64,000 nucleotides of DNA from Micromonospora sp. KC606 (GCF_004348675.1 NZ_SMKN01000010.1:18568-82567); one strand, 5' to 3'. Shown: positions 17,901 through 25,507, counted from the stretch's first letter. Notes: a model not told the origin generated them from the letters alone. Translations and numbers: made by a program.

Positions 17901-18021
17901 GCACCGCCGCGCCCAGGCCGGCCGCCAGCACGACGCTCAGCGCCGCCGCGATCCGGCGGCCGCCACCGCCGGGATGCCCGGCCCTGAGGGTCCGGCCCCA
18001 GCTTCTTCCCTGTCTAGCCAC
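11920..18021 (-). CDS. Secreted RHS/YD-repeat protein with a variable C-terminus
   Basis: 2033 aa from the GTG at 18021, chosen because AGGAGG lies 5 nt upstream at 18027-18032; longer frames have no ribosome site. A long twin-basic signal region (RQGRSWGRTLRA...GGGGRRIAAALSVVLAAGLGAAV, ending AQA) is followed by a surface-protein module with a DNRLRE-like domain (about 250-450), Ig-like repeats (about 460-720), then many YD repeats and the RHS core (GVRLYNTATGRFLQVDP, ADPANKLDLDGK). The last roughly 100 residues are a distinct Trp/Cys/Lys-rich tip with Gly-rich hydrophobic patches (YGAFGGIVVDSI, WGYAGCFGFMY). RHS proteins often deliver C-terminal toxins; here no immunity gene follows, because the next gene is convergent. 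The tip's activity is unrecognised. Confidence 0.9.
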   Translation of the reverse strand: MARQGRSWGRTLRAGHPGGGGRRIAAALSVVLAAGLGAAVQARPAQAAPVQGPTAPAGEPAGPLQRPDEPAALATARLSGKRVLISGRTTGTTQFWALPSGAVEAEISAGPVRVRGDDGGWVDVDTTLRRNPDGSVTPAAHPYRLKLSGPVGAGEHELIQLGTGGQQSTLGWSGRLPEPILDGATATYPEVRPGVDLVVTATRTGYEQTLVVKNRQAAAQVRQIRLPWRTPGTATAAATRARHLPALMWDSRVDRASGERTHRAGVGVRHEGTGAKSTLVLTPDARFLTDRATTYPVVIDPSQSLGPNFDAFVQNTYPTDQSTATELKLGTHDGGSTKARSFLSFHNLSWLWDKRVTAATLSLWNHHSYSCSARSWEAWQVNPVNNTARWTAQPAWLAKAGTSTETKGFSTSCGGGRVSVPVTLAFQKTAEERWQTSNIGLRATSETDSYGWKRFHSAEGANPPKVTLTYESKSAVTTQATAPSTVCATGADRPYIASLTPQLRAQVTDADGSSVHATFEWHAVGGALIGSATEGPGASGSWLSTTVPAGAFVEGGSYAWRVRGRDGAEADAWSPWCELTVDTVAPSASPTVSSTAYPAGQWAGAAGTTGSFTLGAGGVADVAAYEYGLDTNPPNQVVNAAAPGANVTLSLTPAADGPHTLYVRTRDRAGNRSPLRAYAFSVGGGALTGPRTGDITAAKTPITGVGRSTATGVTYQWRRADTDAWVDIPAAHVTVAAGGAKVTWPLPTSGGGEFPKLNWDVAATLAGVDAQAVPRDGPLQLRGSFVGGTAAASGAVRITFDRDRATAATEEIGPGTVNLITGDLAVTDTDVSVDAYGSDLTVGRTYHSRRSTQTDATAMFGPGWVSGAAVEEADAAWTGLTVYGSLVQVGTTDGDTVGFSRRTATVFDPEVGMEPLKLTYTAAGDTYTLTDTDGTAVTFTRVAGSAAGRYVPTVTRTPGSEQTTTWSWERVTVAGQEVLRPTRMLAPVPDGVNCATLTRGCRALTFRYATATTATGGTEDTWGDYLGRVKEIAFTAWDPDQATPAMRTVVLARYAYDDAGRLRAQWDPRRDRADGGVVRHQWETYAYQADGVLSTVTPPGQESWRFRYTTVPGDPGAGRLHQVSRSALAAGTATDTVVYRVPVSGGGAPYDLSPAQTARWGQSEVPTDATAVFPADQVPTGNPATGSLPSSWERASVTYLDANAREVNTATPGGHVTATWRDAHGNVVRSLTAANRARALDDAPGDTPERESSLALDHSTEQVWSDDGQRLLSTLAPRREVVLPSGATVLGRTLTRNTYDQGAPSTGGPYHLLTTREDLVRHWGPTGVEVDTDKRTTSTAYDWSLRQPTATTADPGGLAHTVRSSYDPGTAVETSTTTAAGGTSTGTPATRRTVVYRATAGSGHPECDLRPEWANLPCRVQPGGQPADGPELPSTVTTYDMFHQPRVVTERTGAGVLRTTTTRYDGAGREYETTVAGPAGSGTAVPTERKVYDPVTGLLVRTQSVSGGAVIAEIVRGYDTLGRLTSYTDADGNVSTTTYDLRSRVATSTDGRGTRVHTYDGGAERRGLLTSVHDSQAGLFTGRYDPDGTLVSESWPIGVVVSRQVDPSGEPVAVTYTRPGCAATDCTLFRESVDRSAHGQAREIVSTLSRRAYRYDQVGRLTQVQVTEGDGCTTRTYAFDAASNRRSGTEYGPAGDGGCQATSPAATRTWSYDTADRATTAGYAYDTLGRTTSVPAVDTANPDGGEVTVGYHVTDLVDTITQGGRSTDYRLDVDGERIRSWTDAAGAATVTAVHHYDGDEDAPAWTQENATDHTRPVAGLAELAGIWDSAAGTVGWQLTNLHGDVVATIHGDDAGLTTVGEASEYGIPADEVGERRYGWLGGKLRAADAPSGLVLMGVRLYNTATGRFLQVDPVYGGSCGRYEYTCADPANKLDLDGKRICVWKWCWNRSGGKGKTRWCGTCWLNHGAKKFYKFTNKWKKRGKRYGKACAYGAFGGIVVDSIKNRKAFRGKWRSWGYAGCFGFMYTKWSRGRW

Positions 18022-18397
18022 CACGACCTCCTGGGTGAACCGAGGCGTCTCTCGCCGTCGGTATGGCCCCGTCCCGTTGACGCCCCGTGCGTCGGTCAGG
18101 CAGGTTGGACCGTCTCCATCGCCACGCCGCTCGCCGCTGCGTTGCGCGGGCGGCCGCAGCACGAAGGCGGCGAAAATCGTCGGCGATGCGGACATCCCTG
18201 TGGGTCAGGGCAGGCGTCACGGTAAGGACCAGCGCTTCGAAAACCCTTTGACCAGCAGACCGGGAAACCCGCGCCGATGAACGGTCGGCGGCGCTCGGGT
18301 GACCGGCGGAAGGCGTGCGGATTACCGGCGCGACGGCGCGGCTCACAACGTGGAAACGGGGCCAACCAGTCGAGCGACGATGATCCATAGTGGGGCT
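18022..18397. promoter_or_regulatory. Divergent intergenic region, RHS gene / AfsR-like regulator
   Basis: 376 bp between two divergent genes. It holds the AGGAGG ribosome site of the RHS gene and presumably both promoters. Open frames run through it from both sides but lack start signals. I see no strong dyad. Confidence 0.5.
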
Positions 18398-21148
18398 ATG
18401 AACGACCGGAGCTGGAGCCGGCGTTACCACCTGTTGGGGCCGGTGACGGTCCACGACGACGGGGTGCCGGTGCCATTGGGCGGACCCAAACCCCGCACGA
18501 TCCTGGCCGCGCTCCTGCTGGACGCCAACCGGGTGGTCGCGGAGGAACAGCTCGTCGCCCTCACCTGGGGGGAGACCTGGCCGGCGACGGTTCGCGGCCA
18601 GCTGCAGGCGTACGTGTCGGGCCTGCGCCGGCGGCTCGGCGCGGCGACCATCGTTCGTCGCCCACCCGGTTACCTGATCACCGTGCGGCCCGGCGAGCTC
18701 GACCTGCACGACTTCGACGAGGCGGTGGCCCGCGCCCAGCGGGAGACCGCCAACCCGGCCGCGCGGGCCGACCTGCTGCGCCAGGCCCTGGCCCGGTGGC
18801 CCGGGCCGGAGATGGGCGGCACCACCGAGTCGATGCGCGCCACCCGAGGCCCCGAGCTGCGGGAACGCCGACTCGCCGCGGCCGAGGAGTGGTACGACGC
18901 CGAGCTTGCCGCTGGGCGGCACGCCGAGATGGTCGGCCCGCTGCGGCAGGCGGTGCACGCCGAGCCGTTCCGGGAACGGCTGCACGCCCAGCTGATGCTT
19001 GCCCTGCACGGCTGCGGCCGGACCGCCGAGGCGCTCGACGTCTACGCGGCCGTGCGGGCCCGACTCGCCGACGAACTCGGTGTCGACCCGGGTGTGGTAC
19101 TGCGACGAGCCCGGCAGCTGCTGTTGCGCGGGGACGATTCGGAGGCCGGCGGGCCGCCGGTCACCGTGCCCCGGCAGCTCCCCGCCGAGCTGCCGGGCTT
19201 CATCGGCCGTGCCGAACAGCTCGCCAACCTGGACGCGGCCGTGCGCCCCAGGTCCGGAGCCCGGATCGCCGTGGTCACCGGCACCGCCGGGGTGGGCAAG
19301 ACCGCGCTGGCGGTGCGATGGGCGCACCGGGCGCACGCCCGGTTCCCCGACGGGCAGCTCTACGTGGACCTGCGGGGGTTCGATCCCGCCGGCCCGGCCA
19401 TGACCGCAGCCGAGGCGGTCCGCGGCTTGCTCGACGCACTGCAGGTGCCGGCGGGGCGGATCCCGACCGGCCTGGACGCGCAGGTGGGCCTCTACCGCAG
19501 CCTGCTGGCCGACCAGCGGGCGCTGGTGGTGCTGGACAATGCCCGCGACCCCGACCAGGTGCGCCCACTGCTGCCCGGTGCGGCGTCCTGTTTCACGCTC
19601 GTCACCAGCCGGACCGACCTCGCCGGGCTGGTGGCTGCGGAGGGGGCGGTGCCGGTGCCGCTCGACCTGTTCTCGCCGGCGGAGGCGTGCCAGATGCTCG
19701 CCCGGCGGCTCGGCGCGGACCGGGTGCGCCGGGAACCGCGGGCGGTGCAGGAGATCATCGACGCCTCCGCCCGGCTGCCGCTGGCCCTGGCCGTCGTCGC
19801 GGCGCGGGCGGCCGGCCGGCCCTCGTTCCCGCTGTCGGCCCTCGCCGCCGAGCTGCGCGCGCACCACCGCCTCGACCAATTCGACGGGGGCGGTCCGCGC
19901 AGCGACCTGCGGACCGTGCTCGCGGTGTCCTACCGTACGTTGGACGCCACCACGGCATGGGTGTTCCGGCTGCTCGGCCTGCACCCCGGGCCGAGCATCT
20001 CGGTGGCCGCCGCGGCGAGCCTGACCGGCGTCGACGAAGGGACGGCACGCCGGGCGCTGGTAGCGCTCACCCGCGCCCATCTGTTGGACGAACCGTCCCC
20101 GGGCCGGTACGGCATGCACGACCTGCTGCGCGAGTACGCTGCCGAACTGGTCCGCACCCGCGACGACGAGGGGCAGCGGCGGATGGCGACGCACCGCATG
20201 CTGGACCACTACCTGCACACCGCGCTGGCCGCGGATCGGCTGCTGAACCCTCAGCGGGACGCGATCACGCCGGCGCCGCCCCGGGCCGGGGTGCGCCCCG
20301 AGACGCCGGCCGATGCCCAGGCGGCGATGCGGTGGTTCACCGTGGAGCACCCGGTGCTCGTGGCCCTCGCCCTGACGGCGCAGACCGGCTTCGACGCCCA
20401 CCGCTGGCAGCTGGCCTGGGCCCTGGTGACCTACTTCGACCGGCAGGGACACTGGGACGACTACGTCGCGGTGCATCACGCAGCGCTCGACGCGGCGGGA
20501 CACGACGCGGGGCCGCTGCCACGGGCGCACGCCCTGCGCAACCTGGGCCGTGCCTACAGCCTGCTGCGCCGGCTGCGTGAGGCGGACAGCCACCTGCGCC
20601 AGGCGCTGGCGCTGTACGGTCGGTGCGGTGACGACACCGGGGCGGCGCACGTGCACGGCAACCTGTCCTGGGTGGCGGAGCGTGACGGCCGTTTCCGCGA
20701 CGCGCTGTACCACGCGCGGGAGGCCATGCTGCGGTACGAGCGGCTCGGCGACCCGGTGATGACCGCCAATGCCCGTAACACGGTGGGCTGGCAGCACGCG
20801 CAGTTGGGTGAACTGGACCAGGCGTTCGACGACTGCCGGGCGGCGTTGGTCCTGCTGCGGGAGGCAGGTGACCGGTTCGGTGAGGCGGTCACCTGGGACA
20901 GCCTCGGTTACATCCACCACCGGCGGGGTGAGCCGTGGGAGGCGGTGGCCGGTTACCGGCGGGCGCTGGAGCTGTTCCGGGAGGTCGGCGACCTCAACAA
21001 CGAGGGGCAGACCCTGACCAAGCTCGCCGCCGCGTACGACGCGGCGGGCGAGCCGGCCTCGGCTCGGCGGTCCCGGCAGGAGGCGCTGCACATCTTCGAC
21101 AGGCTGGGGCACCCCGAGGCGGAGAAACTGCGCGCCGAACTCGAGTGA
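18398..21148 (+). CDS. AfsR/SARP-type regulator (OmpR HTH, BTAD, NB-ARC, TPR)
   Basis: 916 aa from the ATG at 18398; an in-frame ATG at 18380 would add six residues. Residues about 5-90 are an OmpR-like winged helix (VPLGGPKPRTILAALLLDANRVV...YVSGLRRRLG), about 95-245 the bacterial transcriptional activator domain (PFRERLHAQLMLALHGCGR, ADELGVDPG), about 260-520 an NB-ARC ATPase with the Walker A motif GTAGVGKTAL near residue 292 and a Walker B-like RALVVLDNA, and the C-terminal third has TPR repeats (ALRNLGRAYSLLRRLREADS and others). This is the AfsR/RedD-family layout used to control secondary metabolism or differentiation. It is divergent from the RHS gene; whether it regulates that gene or the biosynthetic locus further on is unknown. 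Confidence 0.9.
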   Translation: MNDRSWSRRYHLLGPVTVHDDGVPVPLGGPKPRTILAALLLDANRVVAEEQLVALTWGETWPATVRGQLQAYVSGLRRRLGAATIVRRPPGYLITVRPGELDLHDFDEAVARAQRETANPAARADLLRQALARWPGPEMGGTTESMRATRGPELRERRLAAAEEWYDAELAAGRHAEMVGPLRQAVHAEPFRERLHAQLMLALHGCGRTAEALDVYAAVRARLADELGVDPGVVLRRARQLLLRGDDSEAGGPPVTVPRQLPAELPGFIGRAEQLANLDAAVRPRSGARIAVVTGTAGVGKTALAVRWAHRAHARFPDGQLYVDLRGFDPAGPAMTAAEAVRGLLDALQVPAGRIPTGLDAQVGLYRSLLADQRALVVLDNARDPDQVRPLLPGAASCFTLVTSRTDLAGLVAAEGAVPVPLDLFSPAEACQMLARRLGADRVRREPRAVQEIIDASARLPLALAVVAARAAGRPSFPLSALAAELRAHHRLDQFDGGGPRSDLRTVLAVSYRTLDATTAWVFRLLGLHPGPSISVAAAASLTGVDEGTARRALVALTRAHLLDEPSPGRYGMHDLLREYAAELVRTRDDEGQRRMATHRMLDHYLHTALAADRLLNPQRDAITPAPPRAGVRPETPADAQAAMRWFTVEHPVLVALALTAQTGFDAHRWQLAWALVTYFDRQGHWDDYVAVHHAALDAAGHDAGPLPRAHALRNLGRAYSLLRRLREADSHLRQALALYGRCGDDTGAAHVHGNLSWVAERDGRFRDALYHAREAMLRYERLGDPVMTANARNTVGWQHAQLGELDQAFDDCRAALVLLREAGDRFGEAVTWDSLGYIHHRRGEPWEAVAGYRRALELFREVGDLNNEGQTLTKLAAAYDAAGEPASARRSRQEALHIFDRLGHPEAEKLRAELE

Positions 21149-21210
21149 CGTGCCCGGATGTTGGGTGCGGGTCCAGGTCCATTCGCTCGCGAGGGTCCGC
21201 CACTCGCCGG

Positions 21211-21375
21211 CTATGGCCTGAGCTGGGCTTGATCGCGATCTTCGTCGTCATGTTCGTCCGAGAGTCGGACTGGTTGGTCCGTCTGCTCCAGCCGGATCAC
21301 CTGCCGAGGACTCGCGATCTGCAGCCCGCGCCACGCCACGCGGCGCGGTTCCCGCAGGTAGATGACCGCCGGCAT
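21211..21375 (-). CDS. Small hypothetical protein downstream of the kinase-like gene
   Basis: 54 aa, ATG at 21375, 15 nt after the stop of the kinase-like gene on the same strand. The sequence begins MPAVIYLREPRRVAWRGLQI and ends in a strongly acidic tail (DEHDDEDRDQAQLRP). Its codon use has high third-position GC and looks coding, and its position suggests co-transcription. No clear ribosome site precedes the ATG. I do not recognise the family; it may be the C-terminal relic of a larger gene. Confidence 0.45.
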   Translation of the reverse strand: MPAVIYLREPRRVAWRGLQIASPRQVIRLEQTDQPVRLSDEHDDEDRDQAQLRP

Positions 21376-21390
21376 GATCGCAGGGCCGAG

Positions 21391-22386
21391 CTAACAGCCC
21401 GGATACTCCGCGTGGATGTCGCCGCCGTACAGCCGCAGACAGAAGTCGTTCATCCGCACCGCCGTGAGGGCGTGCCGGGCAAGGATTCCCGCCACGGCCG
21501 CCGGCACGCCCTGCGGAATGTCGCCGCTCGCGCAGCGGCGCACGTATCTGTCGCGGGCGACAAAATCACCGTTGACCGGTGCCGACACCCCGCACACGGT
21601 GGTGACCAGCCAGTTCACCAGCCACATCGCCGCGTAGTCGGCATCGTGGCCGACGTGGTGCCCGACAAACTCGCGCTCTGCGGGTGACAGGTCGAACCGA
21701 GGTGATGTGGCCAGCCCGAAATCGACGAGGTAGATCCGATCACCGTCGGCCCGCATGTTGCCGAAGTGTCCGTCCATGTGCAACAGCTCGCGGGTGCTCA
21801 GGAACGCCGCGATCTCAAACAGCTGCCGCTCGAACGTCTCGGCCATGTCGGTCGGGTCGTTCAGCCAGTCGAGCAGCGGGTGGGGGACGTACTCGTGAAA
21901 CAGCACCAGGCTGGCGGCCGCGCCGGCCAGTTCCTCGAACCGGATGCGCACGCTCGGGGCACCGCCGAAATGGGCCACAACGGCGTCGATGTCAAGGTGC
22001 TCGGACGCGACAGGTGGGCGGCCGGGTAGCACCCGCCAGTGGTACAGCAACGGGAAGGACTCGGCCTCAGCGGCGAGGACTCCCTCGGTAATGATCATGT
22101 TTGCGGCCAGCTCGCGCCAGGCGCCGAAGCCTGGGCCGGCGAGGCGGTGGATGCCGTACTGGCAGTAGGTCGGCAGGTCGTACAGGTTTGCCGTGCTGAG
22201 TGGATGGGCCAGCTCCCGGTCGGTGATCGGGATTTGCTTGGCGAACACCGGCACGCCATCGATGTCGAGCACCGAGGATCCGCCGCCCACGCCCACAGCG
22301 CCGGCGGGCGCGGCCTGGAGGAACGCCGCCAGCTCGTCGTCGGTGTAGGCGGACTGCCCGTTCGCCAGCGGTAGCACGGGACGCAC
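21391..22386 (-). CDS. Protein-kinase-like phosphotransferase
   Basis: 331 aa. A kinase-like fold is suggested by VFAKQI (putative ATP-binding Lys), the catalytic-loop-like motif HMDGHFGNMRADG and YLVDFGLATS, which matches the DFG-containing Mg-binding loop of protein kinase-like and aminoglycoside-kinase-like enzymes. The classical glycine-rich loop is represented only by GVGGGSS near residues 32-38. It is therefore probably a divergent protein kinase-like or small-molecule phosphotransferase; the substrate is unknown. It is convergent with the AfsR-like regulator and is followed by a 54-aa ORF in the same direction. Confidence 0.7.
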   Translation of the reverse strand: MRPVLPLANGQSAYTDDELAAFLQAAPAGAVGVGGGSSVLDIDGVPVFAKQIPITDRELAHPLSTANLYDLPTYCQYGIHRLAGPGFGAWRELAANMIITEGVLAAEAESFPLLYHWRVLPGRPPVASEHLDIDAVVAHFGGAPSVRIRFEELAGAAASLVLFHEYVPHPLLDWLNDPTDMAETFERQLFEIAAFLSTRELLHMDGHFGNMRADGDRIYLVDFGLATSPRFDLSPAEREFVGHHVGHDADYAAMWLVNWLVTTVCGVSAPVNGDFVARDRYVRRCASGDIPQGVPAAVAGILARHALTAVRMNDFCLRLYGGDIHAEYPGC

Positions 22387-22726
22387 GCGCAGATCGCCGA
22401 GCGGTGGAGGCGCGAGCCCGGGGCGGCGAGCTGGCCCTCCTCCTGGAACTGGTCGCGCTGGCGCTCATCCCGCGTACGGCGCTGTTCAGGAACGTCACCG
22501 CCCGGTGAGAGTCGCCGACCAGCACAACCCGACTGATGACCACGGTGCTCGCCAACCAGAGCGCCACCGCCGCCGACACTTCGGGGGCATCGCCCGCCAA
22601 CCGCTGGATGGCCGTGGAGAGCCACCCTGAGTGAGGCCGGGCCGCAGCGGCGTGGCCGGTTCAGGCGACCAGGCGAGGCCGCGCGGACGCGGGAGACGTC
22701 TGTGCGGCCTCGCCTGGCCTGGCGGA
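22387..22726. other. Spacer with no recognised gene
   Basis: A minus-strand frame (about 22490-22600) gives the reasonable peptide AVALWLASTVVISRVVLVGD but runs out of frame into the kinase-like gene; it may be a relic. The rest holds the terminator of the sigma-factor operon. Confidence 0.4.
22669..22717 (-). terminator. Hairpin after the sigma/membrane-protein operon
   Basis: A 14-bp perfect stem (arms 22669-22682 and 22704-22717, 21-nt loop) begins 10 nt downstream of the stop at 22727. No U-run follows. Confidence 0.65.
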
Positions 22727-23410
22727 TCAACCGCCCACCGACACCGCCTCATCGGTGACGGCGATGCCCTTCGCGAAGCGCACGATCTGCTCTTCGCTCA
22801 GCCCCAGCTCCCCCGGAACCTGCACCAGTACACTCACGCCCGAGGCATCCGGGAAGATCAGCCACCGGGTGTCCGACAGCTTTCCCTCCGCCTCCTCGGG
22901 GAAGCCCAGCTCACCCGCCCTGCCATTGATATCGACCTTCGTCACGGGGGATTTGTCGGGAAGCCGTGACAGGCTCTGAAGGGACACCGAGATCCGGCCC
23001 TGCAGGCTGACAGCGCCCCCGGGCGCGGGTGGGGCCGTGTCCGGGCCGGGCGGCATCACCACGAACATGCTCCTGTCCGATGAGACCACCTGCCAGCCCT
23101 CGGGCACGGTGCTCACCTCGAAGCCGACCGGCTGAGCACCGGTGTAGGCGACGAGCTGCAGCTGCGACGTCTGCGTCGTCGTGCCGGGTCCCTCCGCGAC
23201 CGTGGTCGCGGCGCCACCGAGCTGGCCGGCGCCGAGGGCCACAGCGGCGACGGCGGCGACGGCCGCGCCGGAGAACGCGAGCCGCTGTCGCCGCCGGCGG
23301 GTCAGGGCGCGGTGTCCCCGGGCCACGTCGGCGGCGACGACCTCCGGGTTGGTCTGGTCGGGCGTGACGGCATGCGGCAGGGCCCGCAGGACGTCCACGA
23401 CGTCTGGCAT
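22727..23410 (-). CDS. Membrane-anchored protein paired with the ECF sigma factor, putative anti-sigma
   Basis: 227 aa, ATG at 23410 with AAGGAG 7 nt upstream. Residues 1-40 are cytosolic and basic (HRALTRRRRQRLAFSG), one transmembrane helix follows (AAVAAVAAVALGAGQLGG, about 45-65), and the remainder is an extracytoplasmic domain rich in beta-type sequence (GFEVSTVPEGWQVVSSD). It lies 36 nt downstream of the sigma gene and is certainly co-transcribed. The topology suits a sigma-factor partner or sensor, but I see no zinc-binding HxxxCxxC anti-sigma motif, so the anti-sigma role is inferred from position. Confidence 0.7.
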   Translation of the reverse strand: MPDVVDVLRALPHAVTPDQTNPEVVAADVARGHRALTRRRRQRLAFSGAAVAAVAAVALGAGQLGGAATTVAEGPGTTTQTSQLQLVAYTGAQPVGFEVSTVPEGWQVVSSDRSMFVVMPPGPDTAPPAPGGAVSLQGRISVSLQSLSRLPDKSPVTKVDINGRAGELGFPEEAEGKLSDTRWLIFPDASGVSVLVQVPGELGLSEEQIVRFAKGIAVTDEAVSVGG

Positions 23411-23446
23411 GTCAGTACTCCTTGACTCAGGCGGGTCAGATTTGGA

Positions 23447-23953
23447 TCAGGCGAACTGGTGTACATGTGCTGGGAAGAGCGCCCGTAGCCGCTCCAGCCC
23501 GCGGGCGCTCTGGCTCTTGACGTTGCCCTCGCTGCACCGCATGGCGTCGGCGGTCTCGGCGACGCTGAACCCTTCGACGTACCGCAGCACCACGGCCGTC
23601 CGCATGCTCGTCGGCAGGGTGGCCAGCAACGCCAGGACCGTCGTCTCGTCGCCGTGCGGAGCCTCGACGGCGGCGACGTCGGGCAGCTGCGCCTGTACCT
23701 GCTCACGCCGACGAAACAGGCTGCGGCGCTCGTCCGTCGCCGCGTTCACGACGCACCGCCGCGCGTACGCGTCCACGGTGTCCGGCCGCACTCTCGGCCA
23801 GGCCAGATACAGGCGAGTCAGCGCCGTCTGCACCACGTCCTCGGCCTTGGCCAGGTCACCCGAGACCAACAGCGTGGCCACCCGCACCAATGCGGCGCGC
23901 CGGGTTGTCACGAACTCGGTGAACTCGCGATCCTGCTCGGAAGGCCGTCTCAC
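23447..23953 (-). CDS. SigE-family ECF RNA polymerase sigma factor
   Basis: 168 aa from the GTG at 23953, which has AGGAGAGG 10 nt upstream; a GTG at 23995 would give 182 aa but has only a weak ribosome site. Region 2 is visible as EFTEFVTTRRAALVRVATLL and AEDVVQTALTRLYLAWPRV, and region 4 as LPTSMRTAVVLRYVEGFSVAETADAM followed by CSEGNVKSQSARGLERLR. This is the SigE-family ECF type that is abundant in actinomycetes, usually responding to an extracytoplasmic signal via a downstream membrane partner, as here. Confidence 0.9.
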   Translation of the reverse strand: MRRPSEQDREFTEFVTTRRAALVRVATLLVSGDLAKAEDVVQTALTRLYLAWPRVRPDTVDAYARRCVVNAATDERRSLFRRREQVQAQLPDVAAVEAPHGDETTVLALLATLPTSMRTAVVLRYVEGFSVAETADAMRCSEGNVKSQSARGLERLRALFPAHVHQFA

Positions 23954-23998
23954 AGGCCACCCACCTCTCCTCGTCCCCGCTTGTAATTCGGACACCTC

Positions 23999-24172
23999 TC
24001 ATACGGGATCGCCTTCGTGTCCGTTGCATGCCGGACGAGGAGATCTGCGGCCCCCGCTTTCGTGGAGCCGGCGGCCCTGATGCCCGGACACCGACGGAGG
24101 CTTGGCCTTCCACACCTGCAGGATCGGTCCGACCATCGCCCACTGCGAATTGGTCAGGTCACTCGGAGACGC
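23999..24172 (-). pseudogene. IS5-type transposase fragment (N-terminal)
   Basis: An open stretch reads SPSDLTNSQWAMVGPILQVW followed by KAKPPSVSGHQGR, matching the start of IS5-family transposases (YPSDLTDAQW... pattern, from family knowledge), then loses similarity and stops at 23999. There is no DDE core. It is a decayed insertion-sequence remnant just upstream of the sigma gene. Confidence 0.6.
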
Positions 24173-24765
24173 CCCGCGACGACTTCCCGGGTGAAGGGCA
24201 CGCTAGGTTCGGCACCCCCCTGCGGGCATGGCAGGCGTTGCGCGAAGGCTGTGACGTGTCCAGATCGCGACGTCGAGCAGGCGTAGGTAGCAGTCTGGGT
24301 GAGTCCACGCCGGCTGGGCGGAGCCCCTCGATCTCATCCCGAAGGGCGGATTCTTTCGGCGCGGTTGAGGATGGATCACCGACGCCCGGGCTGCCGCCGA
24401 CCGTGCGCTAGCAACGTCACGGCAAGCGGATCGATTCCGGCGTACGGTCGTGTGCCGAGATCCGCGTGCCGATCACTGATGCGGGTCTAGCCGATGAGTC
24501 CCGTCGGGCAGCGCCCCCAGGAACGCGGCCGTGCGTGTTCGGGTTTCCGGCCGATGGTGCGGGTGGCCGTCCAGGCGACAGTCGTCGCGGACCGCCCGAC
24601 GCCGGCAGCCTCAGTCGCCGCCGGCGTCGTCAAACCCATCACCGTGGTTCGCGCGCTCCAGCGCACCGTCGAGGTCGGCGAGGTCCGGTGCGGACGCGGC
24701 TCCTCGTAGCACTATGGGCCGGCGTTCGCGCTACTGCAGGTATCGCCGACGATTGTTTTAGCAGC
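24173..24765. other. 590-bp spacer without a recognised gene
   Basis: Several short frames are open on both strands, but none has a ribosome site plus a plausible protein. The composition is less GC-skewed at third positions than in real genes here. It may be further decayed mobile-element DNA following the transposase fragment. Confidence 0.5.
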
Positions 24766-25068
24766 TCACACTATCTGGGCGGCAGTCTTTACCGTCGTTC
24801 GCTGTGGCGTCGTGTCGGCTGCGACGGCGAACGGGTGGCGCAACCGATGCATCGCCACCTCACCGCAGTCGGATGCACGAGGTGCGGGCTTTTCTTCTTC
24901 CGCGATGGACGGAGCAAGAAACTGTGCCATGCAACCGCAGGCCGCAGCAGGGGTCAGGCTTCGGAAACGCGGAGCGCCGGCAACCGGGTGCCAGCTGTGG
25001 CTGAACCCGCCGACGACCGTCGCCGGGTGGGCGCCGGTTGTGCGCGGTGACGTGGTGATCACTGTCAT
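24766..25068 (-). CDS. Small hypothetical protein
   Basis: 100 aa, ATG at 25068 with an excellent ribosome site (GAGGAAGG at 25075-25082, 6-nt spacing), which is the main reason to accept it. The sequence starts MTVITTSPRTTGAHPATVVGG and ends in TTPQRTTVKTAAQIV; it contains three Cys/His-bearing patches (AACGCMAQF, ASDCGEVAMHRLRH) but no known domain or membrane segment. It lies about 145 bp downstream of the cold-shock gene on the same strand, separated by a hairpin. No function can be assigned. Confidence 0.45.
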   Translation of the reverse strand: MTVITTSPRTTGAHPATVVGGFSHSWHPVAGAPRFRSLTPAAACGCMAQFLAPSIAEEEKPAPRASDCGEVAMHRLRHPFAVAADTTPQRTTVKTAAQIV

Positions 25069-25170
25069 GCTATGCCTTCCTCGAACGGCACGTCGCAAGG
25101 AAGGCACGGGCCGCAGGCCACGAGACATCACAGAACGAACCTGAACAAATGATGATAGATGCGCCGAACG

Positions 25171-25196
25171 GCGGCCTGCTGAACCAGTCAGGCCGC
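25171..25196 (-). terminator. Hairpin downstream of the cold-shock gene
   Basis: An 8-bp perfect stem (GCGGCCTG / CAGGCCGC; 25171-25178 and 25189-25196) with a 10-nt loop lies about 18 nt after the cold-shock stop. It is a probable transcription end or mRNA-stabilising hairpin. Confidence 0.6.
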
Positions 25197-25213
25197 CTGC
25201 GGCAGAGCGTGGA

Positions 25214-25417
25214 TCAGAGCAAGCGGATATCCGACGCCTGCGGACCCTTCGGGCCCTGGGTGATGTCGAACTCCACCCGCTGGTTCTCCTCAAGGCTGCG
25301 GAAGCCACTCGCCGAGATCGCCGAGAAATGGGCGAAAACGTCGGCGCCGCCGCCGTCCTGGCTGATGAAGCCGAAGCCCTTGTCGCCGTTGAACCACTTC
25401 ACGGTACCTGTAGCCAT
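25214..25417 (-). CDS. cspA: Cold-shock domain protein (CspA family)
   Basis: 67 aa, ATG at 25417 with GAAGGAG 7 nt upstream. The whole protein is one cold-shock domain: [18 protein letters not shown] contains RNP1 (KGFGFI), and RNP2 appears as DVFAHFSAI, with the actinobacterial C-terminus PQASDIRLL. It binds single-stranded RNA/DNA and acts as an RNA chaperone. The 5' region contains a strong terminator-like hairpin about 90 nt upstream of the ATG, which either ends the preceding transcript or acts as an attenuator in the leader. Confidence 0.95.
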   Translation of the reverse strand: MATGTVKWFNGDKGFGFISQDGGGADVFAHFSAISASGFRSLEENQRVEFDITQGPKGPQASDIRLL

Positions 25418-25507
25418 GTCTGCTCCTTCGCAGGCCGTTGGAGACCGCACTGTGCGGACTCGCGCGCCGCCGCGTTGATCATCCGCGCCGGAACCGACAC
25501 GAAGACG

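Noticed and set aside
18022..18195. N-terminal extension of the RHS gene up to an ATG at 18195
   Set aside because: No ribosome site at 18195, whereas AGGAGG precedes the GTG at 18021 that opens directly onto the signal sequence.
24466..25050. 194-codon plus-strand frame
   Set aside because: Arg/Ser-rich, no ribosome site, and overlaps a better-supported minus-strand ORF.
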